Shown here in pieces: positions 8,209 to 16,001 of a stretch of 16,001 nt of DNA. The notes below the pieces were generated by a model. It was not told the origin of the DNA. It did no database searches and was given only the letters and a program-made list of their open reading frames with translations. Made by a program: the position numbers and the translations under genes. Source of the DNA: Candidatus Schekmanbacteria bacterium (GTDB taxonomy: Bacteria > Schekmanbacteria > GWA2-38-11 > J061); assembly GCA_003695725.1 (NCBI GenBank), contig RFHX01000103.1, forward strand, positions 1 to 16,001. Reading direction: 5' to 3'. Numbering within the stretch: the first letter of the stretch is position 1; every line of letters begins with the position of its first letter.

Positions 8209-8238
8209 AATATATCACGACCTTGCTTGACAAGTAAA
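8209..8238 (-). promoter_or_regulatory. Candidate sigma-70 promoter for the polysaccharide operon
   Basis: On the minus strand, TTTACT (8238-8233, four of six -35 bases) is followed after 18 bases by TATATT (8214-8209, five of six -10 bases). A TG in the extended -10 position (TGATATATT) strengthens it. The start would lie near 8202, about 60 bases before the permease ATG at 8141. In such AT-rich DNA chance matches are common, so this is only a candidate. Confidence 0.35.
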
Positions 8239-8369
8239 GGATTGTAGAGGGTTAACATACTGATTTTGAAATATTTTTCTGTTAATGATTCCTCTTTTTT
8301 TCAGAAACCTTTATGCATTCAAATTCTATCAACACACAAACACTCTTTAATGAATTTTAAAATTTATTT

Positions 8370-8398
8370 TTGGCTGATAAAATAAAGAATGCTATGAT
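8370..8398 (+). promoter_or_regulatory. Candidate extended -10 promoter for the dppBC-like operon
   Basis: TTGGCT (8370-8375, four of six -35 bases) is followed after exactly 17 bases by TATGAT (8393-8398, five of six -10 bases). TG is in the extended position (TGCTATGAT). Transcription would start near 8405, about 50 bases before the ATG at 8454. This is the best promoter match in the window on spacing and sequence. Confidence 0.45.
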
Positions 8399-8415
8399 TT
8401 GTTATTATTAACAAA
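8398..8415. repeat. Perfect inverted repeat at the rightward promoter (possible operator)
   Basis: TTTGTTA-TTAT-TAACAAA is a perfect 7-base inverted repeat with a 4-base centre. It overlaps the last base of the candidate -10 element and the predicted start site. A symmetric site at this place would suit a dimeric repressor. No regulator gene lies in the window, and the binding protein is unknown. Confidence 0.4.
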
Positions 8416-8453
8416 GCTCAAAAATATTAGATTTACAGGATACTTCATCAATA

Positions 8454-9356
8454 ATGGCTAAATATCTTTTAAGAAGGATTCTTCTTGCAATACCTGTTGT
8501 TGCAGGGGTAACAATCATTGTGTTTCTTGTTATCCATCTAGTGCCGGGCGACCCGGTGCAAATGATGTTGGGAGACAACGCCTCAAAAGCAGATATTGAA
8601 GAGTTGCGTCAATTATTGGGGCTCAACAAACCCCTATATATTCAGTTCAAAGATTTTATCTTGAATCTTTTGCAGGGAAATCTTGGAAACTCAATCATAA
8701 CAAAAAGGCCTGTATCAGAGCTTTTAGCAGAAAGATTCCCTGCCACACTTCTTCTTTCACTCTGTTCAATTGCCGTAGCACTCCTTATCTCTCTTCCCCT
8801 TGGAATTGTCTCTGCATGGAAAAAGAATACAGCAATTGACGAAATTTCCCGCGTCCTTTCTCTTCTTGGAATCTCTATACCAAATTTTTGGCTTGGTCCA
8901 ATGCTTATTATTATCTTCTATATAAATTTAAAGATTTTCTCCATTACAGGAATCATACTTCCTGCAATAACATTAGGCACAGGAATGGCCGCTCTTTTGA
9001 CTCGAATGATAAGGTCAACACTGATCGATGTAATCGAGGAAAATTACATTATTACAGCCCGCTCAAAGGGACTTACAAATCTAATCGTAATTTCAAAGCA
9101 TGCACTTAAAAATGCTCTCCTTCCAGTAATCACAATTTTAGGCCTTCAATTTGGAGCGCTTCTTTCCGGAGCCATCATAGTGGAAACTGTCTTCTCTTGG
9201 CCCGGAATTGGGCTTCTGACAATTGAAGCCATAAGCAGAAGGGACTATCCCCTTGTACAGGGATGTATTTTGATAATTGCCACTTCTTATGTCTTTGTAA
9301 ATCTTTTAACGGACATACTTTATGGATTTTTTGATCCGCGAATCAGATATGATTAA
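8454..9356 (+). CDS. Peptide-type ABC transporter permease (DppB/OppB-like)
   Basis: A 300-residue membrane protein. The N-terminus (MAKYLLRRILLAIPVVAGVT, then FLVIHLVPGDPV at 24-35) is diagnostic of the DppB/OppB family. The cytoplasmic EAA loop that contacts the ATPase is at about 198-226 (YIITARSKGLTNL...KHALKNALLPV). Further membrane segments lie near 97-120, 138-158, 172-190, 222-245 and 270-292. The loop before IILPAITLG (about 156-167) looks shorter than the usual periplasmic stretch with an FPxSG-like motif. The protein would form half of an inner-membrane importer for peptides, or for peptide-bearing substrates such as muropeptides, nickel complexes or oligosaccharides. It is followed by its DppC-like partner with an 8-base overlap. 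No binding protein or ATPase gene is adjacent. Only a weak ribosome site precedes the ATG, but the family N-terminus supports the start. Confidence 0.92.
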   Translation: MAKYLLRRILLAIPVVAGVTIIVFLVIHLVPGDPVQMMLGDNASKADIEELRQLLGLNKPLYIQFKDFILNLLQGNLGNSIITKRPVSELLAERFPATLLLSLCSIAVALLISLPLGIVSAWKKNTAIDEISRVLSLLGISIPNFWLGPMLIIIFYINLKIFSITGIILPAITLGTGMAALLTRMIRSTLIDVIEENYIITARSKGLTNLIVISKHALKNALLPVITILGLQFGALLSGAIIVETVFSWPGIGLLTIEAISRRDYPLVQGCILIIATSYVFVNLLTDILYGFFDPRIRYD

Positions 9357-10185
9357 CAATACATTAAAAGCCATATTAAGAAATCGCCTTGCTTTAATCG
9401 GATTTATAATCGTATCCATTTTCTTTCTAACAGCTCTTTTTGCTCCCTTTCTCACACCCTATAATATTTACGCTCAAAACTTAGAGCAGCGTTTATCGAC
9501 TCCGAGCGCATCCCACCCCCTTGGGCTCGACGAACTTGGAAGAGACATACTGAGCCGAATCATCTATGGTTCAAGAGTATCGTTGAAGGTTGGAGTAATA
9601 ACTGTCACTATCTCATCGATTGTTGGACTCTTAATAGGAACTTTTGCCGGATTCATTGGAGGCAAGGTTGATGAAATCATAATGAGAATCATCGATATAC
9701 TGCTTGCTTTTCCGGGAATACTTCTTGCCATAGCCATAATCGCCATTGTAGGACCGGGTATTGACAATGTCATCTTTGCGCTTTGTATTGTTGGATGGGT
9801 TGGCTATGCGCGGCTTGTTAGGGGACAAACTCTCTCAATCCGTGAAAATGAATATGTTCTTGCCGCAAAAGCTCTGGGAGCGCCTGCCATTAGAACAATC
9901 CTCTTCTACATAATCCCCAATCTTCTCTCTCCTCTGCTCGTCCAAGCAACACTTGGGATAGCAGGCGCAATCGTAGCCGAAGCCTCTTTGAGTTTTTTGG
10001 GACTTGGAGTGCAGGCTCCAACCCCAAGCTGGGGAAGTATGCTCAACGATGGCCAAAGATATCTTTCCGTAGCACCTCATCTCACGGCATTCCCCGGATT
10101 GGCAATAATGGTCGTTGTAATGGGATTCAACTTTCTCGGCGATGGTATGAGAGACATCCTCGACCCTCGAAGCAACAGCAAATGA
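9349..10185 (+). CDS. Peptide-type ABC transporter permease (DppC/OppC-like)
   Basis: A 278-residue membrane protein from ATG 9349. An ATG 27 bases upstream (9322) is possible but would bury the start deeper in the previous gene and add a non-family extension. Typical DppC marks are the first membrane segment at about 12-34, HPLGLDELGRDILSR at 56-70 followed by YGSRVSL, and the EAA loop at about 169-192 (YVLAAKALGAPAIRTIL...IPN). SFLGLGVQAPTPSWGSML lies at 215-232, and the C-terminus is FNFLGDGMRDILDPR. It pairs with the DppB-like protein to form the transmembrane channel. The two ATPases and the binding protein must be encoded elsewhere if the system works. The following gene encodes a NagZ-like glycosidase on the same strand, which points to cell-wall fragments as a possible cargo (inference). 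Confidence 0.93.
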   Translation: MINNTLKAILRNRLALIGFIIVSIFFLTALFAPFLTPYNIYAQNLEQRLSTPSASHPLGLDELGRDILSRIIYGSRVSLKVGVITVTISSIVGLLIGTFAGFIGGKVDEIIMRIIDILLAFPGILLAIAIIAIVGPGIDNVIFALCIVGWVGYARLVRGQTLSIRENEYVLAAKALGAPAIRTILFYIIPNLLSPLLVQATLGIAGAIVAEASLSFLGLGVQAPTPSWGSMLNDGQRYLSVAPHLTAFPGLAIMVVVMGFNFLGDGMRDILDPRSNSK

Positions 10186-10249
10186 TTTTCACCAAGACAT
10201 ACAATGGTTATATTTAAAAAACAGGTAATTATAAAAAGAAAAAGATGAA

Positions 10250-11344
10250 ATGACTTTAAAAGAAAAGATAAGCTCATTGATCTTTGCCGGCTTTAAGGGA
10301 GGGGATTTCAGCGGCATCCAAAGACTGATTGCAAAGTATCCTGTTGGTGGAGTTATATTTTTCAAAAGAAATATCAGGGCTCCAAAAGAGCTTAAAGAAC
10401 TAATAGAAAAGATAAAAAAATTTTCTTATGAAAAATGGGGAAAAATTCCCTTCATCGCAGTTGACCAAGAAGGCGGGAGAGTTTCACGCTTGGAATCGCC
10501 ATTTTCAATCCTTCCGTCAAATGCCGAAATAGGAAAACATAAATCAAAGGAACTTGCATATCTGAAATCCCGCCTTATTGGCCTTGAGCTTTATGCCGTC
10601 GGATTCAATCTTGATTTTTACCCCGTCCTCGATTTGCATACAAATCCCAAAAATAGAGTAATTGGCGACAGAGCATTTGGCAGCGATCCAATGCTCGTAT
10701 CAATGCTCGGCGAAGAATCGGTTAAAGGACTTCATTCAGCAGGAATTTTGGCAGTAGGGAAACATTTTCCCGGTCATGGCGATACTACCGAAGATTCTCA
10801 TATGGAATTGCCTGTAATATCCCGTCCATTGGAGGAACTTCTTAAAAGGGAAATAATTCCTTTTGAAAGGGCAATAGAAGCAGGAGTCGATGCAATAATG
10901 CCTGCTCATATAGTCAACAAAGAAATCGATGACAATCTCATTCCGGCAACATTTTCCAATAAAATACTTTCAGGATTATTACGCAAACAACTTTCATTCC
11001 GAGGCATTATCATTTCTGACGACCTTGAAATGAAAGCTATCTCCGACAATTATTCCATTTATGATTCGGTAGTATTTTCAGTGAAGGCAGGAGTTGATAT
11101 GCTTTTAATTTGTCACAGCTTTGAAAAACAGCTTGAAGCTATAGAATCGCTTGAAAAAGCAGTAAAAAACGGCGAACTCGAAGAATCCCGTATTGATGCC
11201 TCCCTTAAAAGAATTGAAAAGATAAAAGAGAAAGAAGCGAAGTTTCCGAAACCTCAGTTTCCTGATGCAGATATAGAAGAAATATTGAATATGCCCGAAT
11301 TTGATTCGATTCGCCAAAGGATTGCTACATTACTTGAAAGCTGA
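10250..11344 (+). CDS. nagZ: Beta-N-acetylhexosaminidase, glycoside hydrolase family 3 (NagZ-like)
   Basis: A 364-residue single-domain family 3 glycosidase without signal peptide, so probably cytoplasmic. VGGVIFFKRNI lies near 32-42 and the substrate-binding VDQEGGRVSRL at 71-81. The NagZ hallmark KHFPGHGDTTEDSH is at 171-184, where Asp182 and His184 form the unusual acid/base dyad. SDDLEM at 256-261 carries the nucleophilic Asp. By family knowledge NagZ removes N-acetylglucosamine from anhydromuropeptides during peptidoglycan recycling; broader hexosaminidases share the fold, so the substrate is not certain. The gene starts 64 bases after the dppC-like stop. TTTTCA (10186-10191) and TATATT (10209-10214), 17 bases apart, could give it its own promoter, though weakly. 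Its stop lies five bases from the stop of the convergent mreD-like gene. Confidence 0.9.
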   Translation: MTLKEKISSLIFAGFKGGDFSGIQRLIAKYPVGGVIFFKRNIRAPKELKELIEKIKKFSYEKWGKIPFIAVDQEGGRVSRLESPFSILPSNAEIGKHKSKELAYLKSRLIGLELYAVGFNLDFYPVLDLHTNPKNRVIGDRAFGSDPMLVSMLGEESVKGLHSAGILAVGKHFPGHGDTTEDSHMELPVISRPLEELLKREIIPFERAIEAGVDAIMPAHIVNKEIDDNLIPATFSNKILSGLLRKQLSFRGIIISDDLEMKAISDNYSIYDSVVFSVKAGVDMLLICHSFEKQLEAIESLEKAVKNGELEESRIDASLKRIEKIKEKEAKFPKPQFPDADIEEILNMPEFDSIRQRIATLLES

Positions 11345-11349
11345 AGAAT

Positions 11350-11862
11350 TCAAAGAGTCCTTCTTCTCCTACTCTCAAAAAGAGCCCTTTCCATTATAAA
11401 TGTCAAGAATAGCTTTACAATGATGAAAAAGAAGAAGTTCAAAAGAAGTTGCAATCCAAAAGATTCCAAAAAAAATAAAATCGTATCGCTTTCAAATTTT
11501 CTTAAATACCCCAAATATATAAAGTTTGTCCAAAGTGTGGAAAATGTGAAAATGGTTAAATAAAGAGATTGGAAAACTATACTTTCAATCTCAATATACT
11601 CCTTTATGCTTTGAATTATAAATGCTGCCAAAAGATAAGATATTGAAAAAATACCTACATTGCCGGAAGAAAAGACATCAGCTGTAATACCTGCAGTCAA
11701 TCCAAAGAAAAGACCTTCTTTCCAATTTAGCCATTGTTGAATTAAAATCAGCACAAGAAGCAGAAAATCCGGAATAACCTCACTTCCATAGAGATTATTC
11801 CAGCCGAGACTTTGAACTATGTATGTAAAAAAAAGCAGCAATAGTAGTTTTAAATAATTCAT
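11350..11862 (-). CDS. mreD: Rod shape-determining protein MreD
   Basis: A 170-residue, very hydrophobic protein with about five membrane segments (roughly 3-20, 31-46, 50-85, 95-117 and 132-157). The MreD signature is visible as PDFLLLVLILIQQW (31-44), then GLFFGLTAGITADVFSSGNVG at about 50-70, followed by the ISYLLAAF helix. MreD is an inner-membrane partner of MreC and RodA in the elongation complex that guides side-wall peptidoglycan synthesis. Its ATG overlaps the mreC stop by four bases (ATGA), with GAAG upstream as part of a ribosome site. It is the last gene of the leftward operon: the usual followers for penicillin-binding protein 2 and RodA are not here, because the convergent nagZ-like gene begins five bases beyond. 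Confidence 0.88.
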   Translation of the reverse strand: MNYLKLLLLLFFTYIVQSLGWNNLYGSEVIPDFLLLVLILIQQWLNWKEGLFFGLTAGITADVFSSGNVGIFSISYLLAAFIIQSIKEYIEIESIVFQSLYLTIFTFSTLWTNFIYLGYLRKFESDTILFFLESFGLQLLLNFFFFIIVKLFLTFIMERALFESRRRRTL

Positions 11863-12674
11863 CGTTCTTCGCTTGCTTCATCAATGAAAGGTAGAGATAT
11901 AGAAGGAATCACAAAGACATAGTCGATTTTACTTACATCCAAAAGAGGCGAAGCTTCAATGTCATGAAAAACACTCTTCTTCTCACTTGATACCTTTTCA
12001 ATAACTCCAACCTTGAATCCCGGCGGATAAACCCCTCCTCTGCCCGAGGAGTAGATTAAATCTCCCTTCGAAACCTTTTTCTCAACATCAACATATTCAA
12101 CTGTGCTCTTAACTCCTCCCCTAAAAACTCCTCTCACCTTTTTCTCTCCAATAAGCACATCAACACCTATGTCTGGATGAGTTATCAAATAAACCAATGA
12201 AACATTCGACCCAGCTTTAACTATTTTTCCAACAATCAAATCCTCAAAGACTACTGCATCACCCCTCTTTACGCCATCATCCGTACCGCAGCCAATGAAA
12301 ATTGAGCGGCTATTGGATGTAATTCCCGACATTAATACTTCAGCGCCTATGGCTTTAAATTTTTTTCTTGCCGGCATATTGAGAAGTTTGCGCAACCTTT
12401 GATTTTCATCCAATATATTTCGATAGTATGCATTGTGCATTCTTTGCTGATTCTCTTCTATTCCCCTTCTCACAGATTCATCATATCTATTTGGAAGATT
12501 ATAGATATCTGTTGCAACAAAGGAAACCCATTTGAAAATGCTTCCAACAAACCATTCTGTTTTGACTGCAAAGGAAGAAAAAGGAATCAAACCATATTGA
12601 TTTGAAACAATGATGAAAAGACAAAGAAGTATAAGAAGGACCAATTTTTTGTATTTTAGAAAAAAATTAATCAT
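11859..12674 (-). CDS. mreC: Rod shape-determining protein MreC
   Basis: A 271-residue bitopic membrane protein. One membrane helix lies at about 11-24 (LVLLILLCLFIIVS) after a short basic cytoplasmic tail. A coiled-coil stretch follows at about 62-100, rich in Glu, Asn and Arg (ENQQRMHNAYYRNILDENQR). The periplasmic two-barrel domain runs from 105 to about 255 with the family motifs VLMSGITSNSRSIFIGCGTD, VGKIVKAGSNVSLVYLITH and SSGRGGVYPPGFKVG (209-223). MreC dimerises and links the MreB filament to the penicillin-binding synthases. An 85-base gap with a palindrome separates it from mreB, which is longer than elsewhere in this operon, and its own ribosome site (AAAGA) is weak. mreD follows with a four-base overlap. 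Confidence 0.93.
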   Translation of the reverse strand: MINFFLKYKKLVLLILLCLFIIVSNQYGLIPFSSFAVKTEWFVGSIFKWVSFVATDIYNLPNRYDESVRRGIEENQQRMHNAYYRNILDENQRLRKLLNMPARKKFKAIGAEVLMSGITSNSRSIFIGCGTDDGVKRGDAVVFEDLIVGKIVKAGSNVSLVYLITHPDIGVDVLIGEKKVRGVFRGGVKSTVEYVDVEKKVSKGDLIYSSGRGGVYPPGFKVGVIEKVSSEKKSVFHDIEASPLLDVSKIDYVFVIPSISLPFIDEASEER

Positions 12675-12728
12675 AAAATCTTTGTGCAGATAATGAAAAA
12701 TTCAGCAAAGAAGGCGGTTTATCAAATT

Positions 12729-12742
12729 ACAAGAATTCTTGT
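12729..12742. repeat. 14-base perfect palindrome in the mreB-mreC gap
   Basis: ACAAGAATTCTTGT is a perfect palindrome without a loop. It lies in the 85-base gap between mreB and mreC, 18 bases after the mreB stop. No T-run follows on the minus strand, so it does not look like an intrinsic terminator. A symmetric protein-binding site is possible. A TTGTCA -35-like hexamer (12751-12746) lies just ahead of it, without a good -10 partner. Confidence 0.35.
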
Positions 12743-12759
12743 CTCTGACAAAAAAATTT

Positions 12760-13785
<1,026 letters not shown>

Positions 13786-14343
13786 TTAGCTTTTCTCCTG
13801 AATATAGGTTTTTACTTTAATCACTGCTTTTAGAAATCTCATATCCTTAGAAGATTTCGGCTGAATTTCAAGCTCGTCAATATAAATAAAGTTTCTGTAA
13901 TTTTCAATCTTAGATAGAAAATTTACAAGTTCTTCTGTATTTATACCATCTACAGTAAATTTTAAAGAAAGTTCCTTAAAATCCCCTACTCTTCTTGAAA
14001 GTGGTTTCATATCTCCAACATTTGCCTCTATGTTGGCTGACCTTGAAATCCTGAGAATCATTGATGAAATATCAGTGCCGCGCGGGGGAAGAGAAGATAT
14101 GAATCTGCCGTATTTTTCATTTATCCCATTGAATTCGCTCTCAATCTGCTTAAGCTCTTTTAAGACAGAAAGATTCTTCTCATATCTGACTTTCTCTTTT
14201 GTTAAAGGTGAAAAGATGAAAAATGACAAGACAAAATAAACAATAGCAACTACAAGTACTACACCTCCTATCGAGGCAATAATTCTGTCTCTTTCAGAAA
14301 GTTCATCGAGTTTGAGTTTTTTTGAAAGTTCCACAAAAGCCAC
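13786..14343 (-). CDS. Type II secretion/type IV pilus assembly platform protein (GspM/PilO-like)
   Basis: A 185-residue bitopic protein. A short acidic and basic cytoplasmic part (1-20) is followed by one membrane helix at about 21-44 (IIASIGGVVLVVAIVYFVLS...) and a coiled-coil region at about 48-82. A C-terminal ferredoxin-like domain spans about 90-182, with the strand LSLKFTVDGINTEELVNFLSKIE in its centre. This layout is shared by GspM and PilO; length and position after a GspL-like gene fit either. The protein would sit in the inner-membrane platform and pair with the periplasmic domain of the upstream product. The start is GTG 14343, three bases after the upstream TAA; no ATG is near. 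Sequence alone does not decide whether it serves secretion or a pilus. Confidence 0.8.
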   Translation of the reverse strand: MAFVELSKKLKLDELSERDRIIASIGGVVLVVAIVYFVLSFFIFSPLTKEKVRYEKNLSVLKELKQIESEFNGINEKYGRFISSLPPRGTDISSMILRISRSANIEANVGDMKPLSRRVGDFKELSLKFTVDGINTEELVNFLSKIENYRNFIYIDELEIQPKSSKDMRFLKAVIKVKTYIQEKS

Positions 14344-14346
14344 CTT

Positions 14347-15894
14347 TTATTTCTTCAGTTTTACTTCCATTTTAAAGTTTGACAGTTCGCTCCTTTTATT
14401 TTTTTCGATCTTTTTAATTTCTACATTTTCAAATATATCAACACCCATCAGCTTATTTTTAAATTTGTCAATTTCGTCAACATTCTTTACTTCGCCATTG
14501 ATATCAACCTTTCTTCTCTGAAATGACAATTTATCAAGCGAAATAGTCCATCCTTTCTCCATATTTTTGCTCAAAGCATCCAATACCTCTAAAGGCGAAA
14601 TATTTATCCCCAATAATTCTTCAAAGTTTTCTGCTTTATCCTTCAACTCCTCGACGCTTTGTCTTGCCTGCACGACAGGATCAACAATTTTTCCTGAAGG
14701 CGACATCGACCTGTAGATACTCTCAATTGATTTATCGATTTCATCATTGACCTTTCTCAGCTGGTAGAGAGAGAATACGGAATTTACACAATAAAGAAGA
14801 AATATTAAGGCTAAGAATATTGAAACATTTCTAATTCGCCTCTTGAATTTTGCGTCAATCCATTCATAAGAATACTCTTCTTTTCTGAAATTAATCTTTC
14901 TTCTATTGAATCCTAATTCAGCAAGAGCTGTGGTAAGTGCTTTGCTGTAAATAGGTTTCTTAGGGTCGTCATCAGTTTTTACATATTCAAATGATACAGG
15001 AAATTCCAAGATTTCCGTAGAAATAGCAGTTGCATCCTTTAATCTTTCACAGATTTCGGGAATAAAAGCTCCTTTGCCTGTAACAAAAAGCTTTTCAATT
15101 CTTTCATTTGGATGCTTTGCTTCATAGACAGCAAATGCAATAAGGATCTCTTTTGATATATTCTTGGCATAATCAGCTACCAATTCTGAATATTCATCTC
15201 TATTTGTCGATGAAAATAAACTCTTTTCAGCTTCATTCAAATCAGAATTATTCTTCTTTGCAACTTTTCCGACAAGGGCAAGAAAGTCAGAGCTAAACCT
15301 TCTCGAAAAGCAGGGAATTTGATTACTATGAATCGACAATGAAGCAAAGCTGTTTCCTATATCTACTATTGCATATGCCTGACCTTTCGATGCCTCCCTA
15401 TCCTTTGACGGCAAAGAGAGGCAATAAGGAGAAAAGGTTATAATCTTGGGCTGTATTCCAATAGATTCAAACAATTCAAGAGAATCTTTAATATCTTTTT
15501 TCTTCACTACATAGGCAATAACTTTATTATTTTGGGGTGCAATTTCTTTTATATCAAAATCAACTATAACCTCTTCAGGAGAAAAAGGTATGCTTTGCTC
15601 AATATCAAACTTTAAAATCTTTTCTATCCTTGATCTTTCTTTAAATGGAAGTGATATTTCTCTGATAAGCGTCTTATCTGTATTCAATGAAAAAACATAA
15701 TCATCTGAATAAAGCTGAAATTCTTCAAGTGCTTCCTTGATAATCGATGAAAGAGGCGGTTTATTTCCATTATCAGAAAGGGCAATTACTTTTTCAATGG
15801 CTCTAATTTTTGCATTTCCTTTGACAGGCTTTTCAACCTGCACAAATTTCACCGAATAATCGTCTATATCAATGCCTAAAACTCTTCTTGCCAT
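14347..15894 (-). CDS. GspL-like (PilM-PilN fusion) assembly platform protein
   Basis: A 515-residue protein that joins a PilM-like actin fold to a PilN-like membrane part, the layout of GspL. The cytoplasmic ATPase-like domain (about 1-325) has LGIDIDDYSVKFVQVE (6-21), FDIEQSIPFSPEE (96-108), YAIVDIGNSFASLSI (174-188) and LFVTGKGAFIPE (269-280). A linker KINFRKEEYSYEW (333-345) equals the INL motif that opens PilN. One membrane helix at about 356-377 leads to a periplasmic coiled coil (378-425) and a ferredoxin-like domain (430-515). GspL couples the assembly ATPase to the inner-membrane platform of type II secretion; fused PilM-PilN proteins serve pili. TAAGG nine bases before the ATG is the ribosome site. 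It is the first gene of the leftward operon in view, and a further upstream gsp gene could lie beyond the right edge. Confidence 0.83.
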   Translation of the reverse strand: MARRVLGIDIDDYSVKFVQVEKPVKGNAKIRAIEKVIALSDNGNKPPLSSIIKEALEEFQLYSDDYVFSLNTDKTLIREISLPFKERSRIEKILKFDIEQSIPFSPEEVIVDFDIKEIAPQNNKVIAYVVKKKDIKDSLELFESIGIQPKIITFSPYCLSLPSKDREASKGQAYAIVDIGNSFASLSIHSNQIPCFSRRFSSDFLALVGKVAKKNNSDLNEAEKSLFSSTNRDEYSELVADYAKNISKEILIAFAVYEAKHPNERIEKLFVTGKGAFIPEICERLKDATAISTEILEFPVSFEYVKTDDDPKKPIYSKALTTALAELGFNRRKINFRKEEYSYEWIDAKFKRRIRNVSIFLALIFLLYCVNSVFSLYQLRKVNDEIDKSIESIYRSMSPSGKIVDPVVQARQSVEELKDKAENFEELLGINISPLEVLDALSKNMEKGWTISLDKLSFQRRKVDINGEVKNVDEIDKFKNKLMGVDIFENVEIKKIEKNKRSELSNFKMEVKLKK

Positions 15895-15919
15895 TCAAAG
15901 CAACCTTATCTTAGTTTAA

Positions 15920-15955
15920 CTTATAATTTTTATCATTAAAGGCATACTTATTCAA
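15920..15955 (-). promoter_or_regulatory. Weak candidate promoter upstream of the gspL-like gene
   Basis: On the minus strand TTGAAT (15955-15950) is followed after 17 bases by TAAAAA (15932-15927), and a better -10-like TATAAG occurs at 15925-15920 but with 24-base spacing. Neither combination is convincing alone. The roughly 100 bases upstream of the gene have stops in all minus-strand frames, so a promoter here or a leader between genes is expected. Confidence 0.2.
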
Positions 15956-16001
15956 TAAGAATAATACTAAATCAGTGCATTATCACTCTATTTTTTAATA
16001 C

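Larger units (their letters stand above)
8142..8453. other. Divergent intergenic control region
   Basis: This AT-rich stretch of 312 bases separates the leftward polysaccharide operon from the rightward permease operon. No open frame of note lies in it. It holds one promoter-like element in each direction and one perfect inverted repeat, listed separately. No riboswitch, small RNA or terminator could be recognised. Confidence 0.7.

Noticed and set aside
8227-8260. Perfect TTGACA hexamer on the plus strand as -35 of a second rightward promoter
   Set aside because: No good -10 hexamer lies 16-18 bases downstream. The nearest (GTTAAC, TAACAT) need other spacing and match poorly.
8276-8308. TTTCTG/CAGAAA inverted repeat next to a T-run, as a possible terminator
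   Set aside because: The stem is six AT-rich bases with a loop of about 21 bases, and no gene ends here because both neighbours diverge.
9322-9348. Earlier ATG for the DppC-like gene
   Set aside because: It would add nine non-family residues and a 35-base overlap. The ATG at 9349 gives the typical DppC N-terminus.
15972-16001. Short open minus-strand frame ending at TGA near 15972, possibly the tail of an upstream gsp gene
   Set aside because: Only nine codons are visible, with no recognisable motif. It cannot be told from chance.

Overview
The window looks like a piece of a Gram-negative bacterial chromosome. It is AT-rich, with dense coding, four-base ATGA gene overlaps and several TTG or GTG starts. 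It carries three groups of genes acting at the cell envelope: an ABC-exported surface polysaccharide operon, a peptide or muropeptide uptake and peptidoglycan-recycling strand, and a secretion-platform plus rod-shape operon. MreBCD together with a GspL/GspM pair and a Wzm/Wzt exporter imply a rod-shaped, two-membrane cell. No ribosomal or marker gene is present, so I cannot name the lineage. A deep-branching or candidate-phylum bacterium with Deltaproteobacteria-like gene order would fit.

Region 1 (1-8141, minus strand) reads right to left as one probable operon: wzm-type permease, wzt-type ATPase, two paralogous glycosyltransferases, a B12-binding radical SAM protein, and two further paralogous glycosyltransferases. 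The last of these runs off the left edge and is therefore partial. The transferases would build a lipid-linked glycan on the inner face of the cytoplasmic membrane, the radical SAM protein may modify it, and the ABC pair would flip it out. The Wzt-like ATPase has a Trp-rich C-terminal domain I do not recognise, and the radical SAM protein ends in a PqqD-like segment plus a basic, hydrophobic tail. Together these are the most unusual content of the window.

Region 2 (8142-8453) is the only gene-free stretch over 300 bases. It is a divergent control region with one candidate extended -10 promoter in each direction and a perfect inverted repeat at the rightward start site.

Region 3 (8454-11344, plus strand) holds DppB- and DppC-like permease genes, without a binding protein or ATPases nearby, followed by a NagZ-like cytoplasmic family 3 glycosidase. 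This suggests import and breakdown of cell-wall fragments.

Region 4 (11350-15894, minus strand) reads right to left: a PilM-PilN-like fusion (GspL-like), a PilO/GspM-like protein, then MreB, MreC and MreD. Only three bases separate gspM from mreB, so the secretion or pilus platform and the rod complex are probably co-transcribed. The operon ends five bases from the convergent nagZ-like gene. I found no tRNA, rRNA, CRISPR array, insertion sequence or convincing intrinsic terminator.
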